NCBI GenBank assembly: GCA_010909165.1
Contig: MU008191.1
Span: 124,001 to 188,000 of the forward strand
DNA length: 64,000 nt
Direction: 5' to 3'
Origin: Anthoceros angustus
Taxonomy: Eukaryota > Streptophyta > Anthocerotopsida > Anthocerotales > Anthocerotaceae
The notes beneath the pieces are model-generated. The model had not been told where the DNA came from. It saw only the letters and a list, made by a program, of their open reading frames with translations, and searched no databases. Numbering within the stretch: position 1 is the stretch's first letter; the number at the start of each line of letters is the position of its first letter. This document shows positions 10,159 to 18,928 of this stretch, in pieces. Made by a program: the position numbers and the translations under genes.

Positions 10159-11981
10159 TCACCGGGAGGGGCAGCTTGCCATGGCATGGTTGTTCGGCGC
10201 ATGATGCTGGTGCTGGTGCTCCGCGATTTGTCTCTGCATCTCCACATCGCGGGAATCCACGGTCCTGCAAAGGTTCGCAATTTCAATTTCACCGTGAGGA
10301 ACAAGAAACACAAGAACGAAATCGGGGGGACTCGACTCGACTCCAGCCGAGTGGTTTGTACATACCATGGGCCTCGGACGGACGGGTCGTCGAACTTGCT
10401 CCGGACGCTTTCGTCGTACTTGCTGCGGACGCTGTCGTCGTAGCGGTCGCCGTCCTCCCAGAGCGCGTAGGCCTCCTCGCCGTGGGCGGCGTCGTCGCCG
10501 ACCGCGAGCTGCTCGTCGCTCATGCGCAGCGGCACAACCATGCGGATGACCAGCAAGATGATGCTGGTGATCACCATATTCCAGCCCGCCACGAACAGGG
10601 CGCCCGCCAGCTGCTTCAGCACCTGCGGCCCGCGGTTCTGGTGAACCGCCTTCTTGCACCCGAAGATGAGGCACATGTCTTGCGTCGCGAACAGACCTGC
10701 AGCATGGATGACATTCAATTCAATTCCATGCAACTCGATTCAATACGAGAGTGGCGTTGCGCGCGGAAGAACTCACACACACTGCAATGGAATGCGCACC
10801 TGTGAGGAGGCCGCCGACGACCCCGGCGACGGCGTGGGTATGGAAGACGCCGAGGGTGTCGTCGATCTGGGCCAGGAAGCGGATCTGCCGGTGCAGCTTC
10901 ATCATGGTGAACCAGGGCACGGTGCCGGCGGCGATGCCGTACACCATGGCGACCCAGCCGTGCACCAGGCCGGCGCCGGGCGTGATGCACACCAGGCCCG
11001 CGAACATGCCCTGCACGGCCCCGATCACGCTGGGCTTGCGGAAGTAGAAGATGTCGAGCGCCGTCCAGCTGAGCAGCGCCGTGGCCGCGGACAGGTTGGT
11101 GTTGAGGATGGCCAGCGACGCGTCCTGCCCGCCGCGTACGGCGCCCCGCCGTTGAATCCGTTCCATCCAACCACAGTATTCCCGCCCGCACAGCATGAGC
11201 AGCACGTTGTTGGGCGGGAACCGCTCCTGTCCTGCGGCAGCCTCGGCCCTACCTGTTGTTGTTGCCACAGCAATGACACACCTGAGTTCTTGAGCGCGAG
11301 GATACTTCATGGAACGATTTTGCAAGAAGAGAAGAAGCATATGAACAAGAAGAAGAAGAAGGAGGAGGAAGGGGAGGTTGTGGGTGGTGGTGACAGACCC
11401 AGTATGCGGCAACGAGGCCCGCGACGCCGGAGGAGACGTGGATGACATAGCCGCCGGAGAAGTCGATGACGCCGAACTGGAAGAGGAAGCCGCCGCCCCA
11501 CAGGCTGAAGGCGCCCACGGTGTAGGAGAAGAGGAGCCAGAGGGCACGAACATCATCAGGCCCAGAAATTCATGCGCCCCAGGATGGAGCCGGCGATGAG
11601 GATGACGGTGAGCGCGGCGAAGGCGAACTGGTAGTAGATGAGTGTGGACATGGGAAGAAGAGCAGCTGCGGCTGGTTGTGGTACGCCGCCCGCTGGGTGA
11701 GGAAGCTGGGCCCCAGAATGGTGTTCGGCCAGCCCCATATGGGCAGCATCTGCTCCCCGAACGACATCCGGAAGCCCACCAGCGCCCCAGCACACCAGCA
11801 CCGCCGCGAACGCGTACAGCGCCATGAAGGCCGAGTTCACCGCCCACTTCTTCTTCACGATGCTCCCGTACAGGATCACCAGACCCGGCACCGACTGCAG
11901 CCCCACCAGCGTCCCCGCCAGCATCTGCCACGCATTGTCCCCCTTCACCAGCCATTCCGGCTCCAACGCCACCGTCGTCAT
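10159..11981 (-). CDS. AMT2-like: AMT2/MEP-type ammonium transporter, four exons
   Basis: Membrane channel of the Amt/MEP/Rh family, importing ammonium across the plasma membrane. I place exons at 11981-11399, 11252-10800, 10696-10366 and 10264-10159, all with GT-AG borders. Exon 1 starts [10 protein letters not shown] and reads [19 protein letters not shown], a classic first membrane helix. Later blocks are [52 protein letters not shown] (carrying a pore-type histidine) and [11 protein letters not shown]. These match plant AMT2 rather than AMT1. Predicted length of about 490 residues is usual. Single-base shifts occur near 11790, 11655, 11560-11575 and 11180-11235, mostly in G or C runs, so this is either a young pseudogene or carries sequencing errors. 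The last exon gives a His/Gln-rich tail. Confidence 0.85.
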
Positions 11982-14227
11982 CTTTCAATTCACCGAGCAC
12001 TACACTCTACAAGGTCTCGCAATCCCGCACCACCCACCTCGCTCCCGCCCCTCTTCCTAAATTCGCACCTTGTTCACCATGTGCATTCGCATTGATGAAA
12101 TGGTCTCTCCCGCACCACTTCCGTAGATCACCATGCGCCTGCATCCATTCATAATTGATTGCCAGCTCTTTCCTTCCTCCCTCCCTTCCTTCCTGCCAGA
12201 TCACAGCCGTGTGCGCCCTGCTGCCATTTCCATCCCAGGGCTGCCGCTGCTGTTATCTGATCCGTTGACAAAGACGGTGCCCCCGTCCAGGCGGAGGAGA
12301 AGGGAATGCCTCAGGGCGAGTCGGCGATGGCGCCAAGACTCTGTCTCGGCGCGCTACGACGCGATGGAGTCAAGTGCCAGCCTGCGCGCAGCCACACAGC
12401 CAGGCAACGCTGTGAACCAAAGCGCACGCTGCCATATGTTTTTTTTTTTTTTCACCACCTGCCTGCCTAATTTCAGATTCCGTCGCTTCCCACCAGATTC
12501 CTTCTCCCCACCCAAGACGCGCCCGCGCCCCATATTTTATCTCACTAAAACGGATGCCAGAATTTGCAAGATGGCCCACTCCGGTCTCCTGGTGCACATG
12601 CAAGTATCCCACAATTCACACTCTCTACACATTCCCGACAATTTGATGCTTGGTTGGGTGCTAGGCCGGAGGATCACATCTTCTTGCTTAACACCAAGCC
12701 GTAAACCGTGAATGTGTACTCTGGATCGCGTGGCTTAGGCTCTCTACTTAGCTTGCACAAGAATCAATCAAACGGATTCGCATGCCAAGTCTTGTGAAGT
12801 CCTGTTGTGTGTCCGATTCAGTACAACACAATGACCCGACGTTACCACGGTTGAGGGTTTTCCTTTTCGTAATTTGTGCTTTATGAGAAACAAGATATTA
12901 TCCTTTATTTAACTATTGATGTGGAGGAGCGGTGCTTGCTTTATGGACGGATGACCCTCATGACAGTCAACGTCCTTGCACAAAAGTGAAGTAGATGAGC
13001 TGAATGCGTTTAGAACGCTTGCAGCGAATGGTAAATCGCCTAGGAAAGAGTGAGGCGCTGCGCTTTGCGCTCACGGCACGGCCTGCTGATTTGCATACCC
13101 TGGCCTCGATCCCCATTCCATTCAGGCTCAGACGCGGCGCCCCGATTTCTCCTCTTCTTCAGCCTTGGGACTCTTGGCCTTGGTGTTGGAGTGGCCGCAC
13201 TGTTGGAACGCCTCTTTCCCACCTGTGTACTGCACTGCAAATAATAAGCAGGAGGCGCAGCGCTCACTGTGCCTGTTGTGGTGCACCCGCCGCGCGGGCT
13301 TAAACTGGAGTGAGGACGAGTGAAACGAGATTCCGGATCTGCTACAGCTTGAGATGAGTGAGGTCTCTGGATCTTGCTATTGGCCTATCTCTGCTTGTCA
13401 TGTCTGACATGTGCATGCTATTACATACCTGCTTTGCTGTTGGAAAGGAAGGACACGGATAGGGTTCGTTGCCCTCCAGGCATTGTGGCCGCCTAAGGAT
13501 GCCATTTGCGGCAGCTTCCAGCTGATTCTTTGAAATACCATGGCCCGCACATTCGTTTTTCGTCCTCCGGCCAGCAAACAAAAACCAACATGAGCCGCAG
13601 GCCAGGCCGGAAGGAAGGAAGGGATCCTTCCGGCCTGGAAGGAAGGGATCCTTCTGCAGCAGTGCTCAGGATTTGGTAGCAGCTTCTGTTTGGAACAAAG
13701 GATCGGATCTGTACAGGAACAGGCACTTGCACGTTGCAACAAATTCGCAAGAAATGGCAGGCAGGTAAACCGTGAGTGCTCCTCCTTTCACGCTCCAGCT
13801 TGCCGGTGTGACATCATGACGAGCTGGTCCTGGTTCAGGAGGTGCGGTCACGTCGCCATCGCACCGCGGCCGTGCGGTGCCACTTGTCCACTTCTTGGAT
13901 TTCAGACGCGCCACTTGTTACTTGCTCACAAGACAAGGGAGAAACCAGCCAGCAAAGTCGAGCGCTGGTGGACGCTAGGTCTTCCGATTCCGCACTTGTC
14001 TGCGACGTTACGCTGGCAGCACAACAAGTGTGGCCATGGCCTTGGCTGTCCTCGGCCTCGGGCTCGGGGTCTCGAGCATGCACTGTCGGAGTCAGTCGGT
14101 TCCGCGATTGTTCCGGCACATGCAATTGCATCCTTCCCGCTCCTCCTGTAAGCCAAGCCGCGCAGCAGCGTCGAGCCTCTCTTCATTCAGGCGTGAAGAA
14201 ACACCGGCATCCAGGTGAACTCCGAAG
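11982..14227. other. Intergenic, no supported gene
   Basis: Divergent upstream region of the transporter (minus) and the secreted protein (plus). It holds a T13 run near 12439, a 22-base direct repeat containing GGAAGGAAGGGATCCTT near 13610-13655, and no frame with family likeness. Promoters for both genes are expected here, but no specific site can be called. Confidence 0.5.
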
Positions 14228-14656
14228 ATGGCCCGACATTGCTCGCTGCTGCTGCTCACGACCGTCTACGCAGCCGCGCTGCTGGCGGGAGTTGCAGTTG
14301 CTACCGCGCCCGGCCCCCTGAGCTCCCCGAACGTGCAGACCGGGATCTTGGAATTTGGCATCAACATCGGCCTCCGCTTTGGGGACTGCGTCAGCAGAAC
14401 CTTGCCGGACAACGCGCTGATTGCTCCCCATGTGAAGCAGCAGTGCCTGACGTCGCTGCTGCAGAGCAACGTCGATCTCATGTCCTGCTGCCAAGTCGCC
14501 AAAGGCTCCCCCGACTGCTTCTGCCCGCTGCTCAACCAATCCTCTGTCCTCTCCTACTGGTTCGACCTGGACCAGTCGCTGTTGCAGGAGAGGGTGGACG
14601 CAGTTTGCTCCTTCAGAGGAGTCGAGAATGTTACTTCCAGCTGCGGATATGCCTGA
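14228..14656 (+). CDS. Secreted eight-cysteine lipid-transfer-like protein
   Basis: A 142-residue intronless frame. Residues 1-26 form a signal peptide (MARHCSLLLLTTVYAAALLAG, with an A-rich end), so the product is probably secreted or anchored outside the cell. The mature part has cysteines spaced as the eight-cysteine motif: C (FGDC), C (QQC), CC (SCCQ), CxC (DCFC), C (AVC) and C (SSC), which pairs into four disulfides in the nsLTP/2S albumin/alpha-amylase inhibitor superfamily. A role in lipid binding at the cell surface is inferred. The start follows ACTCCGAAG, and the next in-frame ATG (residue 76) would lose the signal peptide. No GPI tail is seen: the chain stops shortly after the eighth cysteine. 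Confidence 0.85.
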   Translation: MARHCSLLLLTTVYAAALLAGVAVATAPGPLSSPNVQTGILEFGINIGLRFGDCVSRTLPDNALIAPHVKQQCLTSLLQSNVDLMSCCQVAKGSPDCFCPLLNQSSVLSYWFDLDQSLLQERVDAVCSFRGVENVTSSCGYA

Positions 14657-14659
14657 TAG

Positions 14660-14815
14660 GTACATATCTTGTACAGATTTGGAGCTGTAGGCTGCTTGGG
14701 CGGACATGTGTGATCGGTAATCCCTCGTACAAGTTTTCAAGCTGTAGGCTGCTTGTGCTGACATGTCAGCTGCATCTCTTGTTCGGTTTTAGAGCTCTCG
14801 GCTGCTACTGTAACC
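14660..14815 (+). repeat. Three diverged ~60-bp direct repeats in the 3' flank
   Basis: GAGCTGTAGGCTGCTTG, AAGCTGTAGGCTGCTTG and GAGCTCTCGGCTGCT recur about every 60 bases, each preceded by a TTGT or CTCGT stretch. They lie directly after the stop codon of the secreted-protein gene, so they probably sit in its 3' untranslated region. Confidence 0.7.
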
Positions 14816-15279
14816 CAAAGCTTGATGCGTATGTATGTGTTTATGATGAGTCGATTTTGTTATCCGCAGGAACAGGACCCGACTCTGAGTTGTGCAATCG
14901 CTGCGTGTCTCAGACTGTGATATCTCGCCTTTCAATTCTCGAATAAGCGTAGTTGCGTATTTCCGTTGTGACAGTGGTAACACACCCGAAAGTCTGATGA
15001 TTAACAGAGGCGTACTGTCGACGGTGTTGAGGAGACCGAAAGCCAGCCATACTCTTTTCTCCCGCTCCGCCAGCCCCGCGTTCTGTTCTTCCATTGCTAC
15101 ATCCTCCGCAGTTAAGCAGCCGTGTCGTCTCTGTTTCCGCCGACGGTAAACTCATGAACCTGGTAGACACACTTCGATAAACGCCATCACGCGCCTTTCC
15201 TCAACACCTACAGCCTTCCACGAGGCTTCGGTGGTGCGAACTTCCTCCCATCCGCCAGTGTCTGCGTATGTTTCCGACA

Positions 15280-16970
15280 TCAGAACACACTCGGCGACCT
15301 CCTCAAATTCCTATGCACCACCTCGTCAAGCGACGTCCTCCTCTCTCGACACTGCCGAGCGATTCGTAAGCACTCACCAGGACGTCCAGCTCGCGCTGCC
15401 GTTTTTAACACCTTTTCTACCTCGTGTAGTCGGCCAGCTAAGCCCAGAGGATCGACCATGCAATTGTAATTCTTGCATGCTAGCTGGTGAGCTGCCATGT
15501 TCCGCTGCCATGGTATTGGTGTTTTTCGCCTTCGTCCACCTCGCCCACATGACTACACGCATACGGCAGAGAATGTTGCAGCATCAGGCTCCACACCGTG
15601 TTGCAGCATCTCCTCGAAGAACTTAACTGCCATGCCCAAATCGTCATGCTGGGCGTGGCCATTGAGACGTGCTGTCCGGGTCACCACATCCGCCGCTCGT
15701 AGTCCGTCAAACACCAGAGGCGCATCCTCCACGCTACCGCAGTTCATGTACATGTCCACCAGTCGCCAGCTTCCAGCTCTACTTCCAGAATCTGGGCATG
15801 AATCTCCCTGCCGACCTGCAAAGCTCCTGTCCTCTTGATGCTGTGGGATGATGCCATCCTGCTGCATGCTCACAAACAGATCGAGGGCTACTAAGTACTC
15901 AGCATACCCGCGATCGTGGCAGCGGAACATGGCAGCACATCGAATGCAGCTCGAGCATCCTCCAGATTCCCGCATTTTATGCACAAATCCACAAGAGTGC
16001 TCCCCTGAAACAAGTGTGGTTCCAGCCCCCTGTCTCCATCATTTCCGACTGCATCCTCTTGAAACCCTGCATGTCTCCTGCGTTGCAACACGCTCTTAGG
16101 CATCAGACAAAAGTGGTGTTGTCTGCAGCCACCATCCTGTCGCATGGTCAGTCTAGGCTATAAAAGCTTCCTGGAGACGACCACTGTGAACACATCCAGA
16201 AATCGGGGCATTCCATATCACCACAACTCTCAGCAAGGACTTGGTGAAGACGCCCTTGAGACGTATGCGAGGATGCAGCAGGAGGACATTGCGCCAGACA
16301 TTGTGGCTACCGTAAGTGCGTCGAAAGCTTGTGGCAGTGTCGGCGGCATACAGTCAGGGGAGCAAATTCAAGTTCATTCTCAAGTGTTGAAGGTGGGATT
16401 TCAGGCTGATGTATTTGCGTGAAGTGCCCTGAAGTCATAGCATTCCATGCCACCACGTTTATGGTCGACAATCTGTCAAACACTGCTCGAGCATTCCCCA
16501 GGCTTCAACATTTCGCGTACATATCCACCCGGGTGCATCCGACAAACAGGGTGGACTCAAGCCCATCGTCAACCAAATCAGCATGCAGTTCCTTACCAGT
16601 TGTCAAATCTGCTCCAGTTGCACACGCCTTAAAAACTGCCACCAACATGTGCTCATCTGGTTCAGCATTTGCTGATAGAGCTCTACAGCTTGACAACTCT
16701 GGCCATGCTCAGCGTACGCGGAAACCATAGATGTCCACACACATGAGTCTCGAAAAGTCAGTGTGCAGAATACATGGTTTGCTTCCAGCACCCTCCCATG
16801 AGAAGCATACATTCGGATCAGATAACTCCCGGAGAGGTGTCTATCCTCGATTCCATGTTTCACACTCTGAGGATGAACTTGCTTCCCCACCATCAAGTTC
16901 TTTTCGGCAATGCAACCTTTCAAAAGACTTCAGACCATATCCCTCCAGACTGAAATTCCTTGCACGTCCA
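15280..16970 (-). pseudogene. PLS-type PPR protein pseudogene
   Basis: PPR proteins bind organellar RNA. Minus-strand pieces run N- to C-terminal from about 16923 to 15280. They include KGCIAEKNLMVGKQVHPQSV and SYLIRMYASHGRVLEANHVF, then VAVFKACATGADLTTGKELH with VDMYAKC, later STLVDLCIKCGNLEDARAAF, then LVDMYMNCGSVEDA, and finally YNCMVDPLGLAGRLHEVEKVL, the block preceding E motifs. Order and wording parallel the N-terminal modules of the intact gene at 56145-59660, so it is a paralogue. It is broken by many stops and frameshifts, and a 280-bp piece in its middle is inverted. Fewer modules remain than in the intact gene. Confidence 0.8.
16144..16421 (+). pseudogene. Inverted PPR module inside the PPR pseudogene
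   Basis: On the plus strand, opposite to the surrounding pseudogene, a frame reads QQGLGEDALETYARMQQEDI followed by SASKACGSVGGIQSGEQIQV and HSQVLKVGFQADVFA. This is a PPR module of the same style. The minus-strand pseudogene has a gap at this place (between its pieces ending near 16505 and starting near 16145), which fits a local inversion. Confidence 0.7.
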
Positions 16971-17280
16971 TAATCTCCTGCGCATGCAAAGCCTCATTAA
17001 GCTGATCCTCCTCCCACAATCTGTACCAGGGCCCCAAACATCCGAGATCCTTCGCCCCTTGGGGCCCTGCAGGGTTCAACGTACTGTTAAAAGTACAAAC
17101 TCAAATGCTGAGAAACCAGAAGATTTCCTGTCCACTGGACAGATACTGACATACCGATGCAAGAAGGAAACGCAGCAAGGAATTCCACAGCAATACCACA
17201 ACGCCTAGTATTCAGGCGCGACGTACCCTGGATTTTGCGCTTCCGGATGAAGTCCTGAACCTTAAAATGAAGGCTTAGGG

Positions 17281-17945
17281 TTTAGGGGCTTCGTGCCGCC
17301 GTGCCTGCTCCCGGAGAAGTCTTGGAACGAAGGTCTGGGCAACCACCAAAGGGAAGGCGATGGTGGCGTCACAATGCACCTTAATCGGCGGAGCCCCAAA
17401 TTTTCCCCAGGACACGGCTTCGTCCGAGAAGCTCCGGCATCGCTTCCATCATACTCCTGCGCGGTGTTGATGAAGACGGAAAAGTCCGCACCGTTCCTCA
17501 TCAGGTTAGCGTTGCAAATAAGGTGCTTGGGCAGGCCGCCTCCGAGACGCTGATGCCGGTCTTGCGCAGGGCAGCGTGCACAGCCTCCCCGTTCATCCGC
17601 GCAATGTCCTGCACAATATCGATCACCAGGCCCGGGTTCCGGTAGCAGTGGAAGTGGATCATGTCCCCCAGAGAGCCATCGGTGAGCGCAGGGCAGAGCA
17701 CCGAGACGCCGTTCCTCTGAGCCCAGTACAAAATGGAGCTAGGGTTGTAGATCTCCCTACCCAGCCTGGCAATCACCTTGGACGGCGTCCACAGCACCCC
17801 CTGCTCCCTCTGCTCGGCCAACAGCCTGTACAGCACCGACATCACCCAGTTCTCGAACTTGCAATAGTTGTCGTTGGGCTCCAGCAGGTTCCCGATCCGG
17901 TTCACACCCTGAGCCCGCAGCAGGGCCCCGGGCCCAGCTGGCACC
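17281..17945 (-). pseudogene. Deoxyhypusine synthase pseudogene, C-terminal half
   Basis: The reverse complement closely matches codons about 153 to the end of the intact gene at 62889. It reads [30 protein letters not shown] and [21 protein letters not shown] one-base loss near 17530 breaks the glycine-rich GGGLP segment. The frame resumes at [19 protein letters not shown] (17501 downward), then breaks again before the lysine-bearing WGKI. The 5' part is absent, and the match starts abruptly at 17945. The copy lacks introns where the intact gene lacks them too. It lies next to the PPR pseudogene, as the intact gene lies near the intact PPR gene. Confidence 0.9.
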
Positions 17946-18194
17946 CCCGACGCACTGTTTACTTATTTGAAAGTACTTTTCATCCTTTTATCACAAATAG
18001 ATAGCGCAGGTCGGTGTTCGGGGCATGGGAATACCGGCCCTCGAAATTGGATGCTGCTGGTAAAGTTCTCGCCTATCAATACCTGTGTGAACACAACCAG
18101 CTGGAAAGAACGAGCCACCTCTGCCTGCCTGGAAAGAAGGAGCAACCTCTCCCTGAACCTCGTGGCATTTTCGTCAACTCTCCCGTCTGCACAT
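17946..18194. other. No gene seen
   Basis: Short spacer between the deoxyhypusine synthase pseudogene and the tandem repeats. No frame with family likeness. Confidence 0.4.
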
Positions 18195-18252
18195 ATTAAA
18201 CTCTCACCTATTAAACTCTCACCTATTAAACTCTCACCTATTAAACTCTCAC
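18195..18252 (+). repeat. 15-bp tandem repeat, about four units
   Basis: TATTAAACTCTCACC repeated in direct tandem, the last unit changing to TATTAAACTCTCACT. Confidence 0.9.
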
Positions 18253-18292
18253 TCTTGGCCAGGAGCTGAGATAAGAAGATCCCTGCGAATTT

Positions 18293-18462
18293 TGCAATTT
18301 CAACATGCCTAACCTTCCCATCCCAATGGCGCTTGCTCCGGCCGATTGTTGAATTCCTCTTTACTCTCGGACGTTCTTTTCCAATCTCAACATGCCTAAT
18401 CTGCCGACCCCAATTGCACTTGCCTTGGCCGATAGCTGAATTGTTCTCTTATCTCGGCGTTT
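18293..18462 (+). repeat. ~85-bp tandem duplication
   Basis: Two diverged units starting AATTTCAACATGCCTAACC and AATCTCAACATGCCTAATC, both running into GGCCGAT-GCTGAATT and a TCTCGG end. It leads directly into the group II intron tail. Confidence 0.7.
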
Positions 18463-18508
18463 ACATCGGCCAATATAGAGGTGGAAAATTTCGTAACCAT
18501 TGGATGGG

Positions 18509-18722
18509 GCGGGATAATTAGGAGAGGGGAGCCGTATGATGGGAGACTATCACGTATGGTTCTGTGAGAGGGGGCCAGGACGGCAATGGCCCCCTCTCAC
18601 AGAAAAAAGAAAAAAGATGCATAAAAGCTGTGAAACCAAAGCTCTTTCAATCGAGAAAAGATGTACAATGCTCCCGTCCCCGCCAGTGTTAGAGGTGTAC
18701 ACATGACTTCACCTTTCGATTC
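18509..18722 (+). repeat. ~214-bp tandem duplication, unit 1
   Basis: From GGCGGGATAATTAGGAGAG to CACCTTTCGATTC. Repeated at 18726-18922 with small indels. Each unit holds a group II intron domain V followed by a hairpin. Confidence 0.85.
18529..18602 (+). ncRNA. Group II intron domain V and following hairpin, copy 1
   Basis: 18529-18562 is exactly 34 bases, opens GAGCCGTAT and closes CGTATGGTTC. The ends pair (GAGCC with GGTTC), there is an internal bulge, and an upper stem GATGG/CTATC closes a GAGA tetraloop. Length, AGC-type triad region, bulge and GNRA loop match the catalytic domain V of group II introns. It is followed by a perfect stem TGTGAGAGGGGGCC/GGCCCCCTCTCACA around a short loop, in the place of domain VI, although the usual bulged branch A is not evident. 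This type is common in plant mitochondrial introns, so a mitochondrial transfer is inferred. No exon is recognisable. Confidence 0.8.
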
Positions 18723-18725
18723 GGG

Positions 18726-18922
18726 CGGGATAATTAGGAGAGGAGCCGTATGATGGGAGACTATCACGTATGGTTACGTGAGGGGCCGGGCGGCAATGGC
18801 CCCTCTCACGAAAAGAAAAAGATGCATAAAAGGCTGAAACCAAAGCTCTTTCAATCGAGAAAAGATGTACAATGCTCCCGTCCCCTTGATGTTAGAGGTG
18901 TACATGACTTCACCTTTCAGTT
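18726..18922 (+). repeat. ~214-bp tandem duplication, unit 2
   Basis: The second unit is slightly shorter and ends just before the LTR at 18929. It shares GATGCATAAAA, CTCTTTCAATCGAGAAAAG and AATGCTCCCGTCCCC with unit 1. Confidence 0.85.
18743..18810 (+). ncRNA. Group II intron domain V and hairpin, copy 2
   Basis: Domain V at 18743-18776 is identical to copy 1 except for the last base (C to A), which would open the terminal pair. The following hairpin is shorter but still paired: CGTGAG with CTCACG and GGGCC with GGCCC. Both arms changed together relative to copy 1. Confidence 0.75.
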
Positions 18923-18928
18923 GGGGAT

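Noticed and set aside
10134-10805. 223-codon plus-strand frame across the transporter
   Set aside because: Antisense shadow of ammonium transporter exons 3 and 4.
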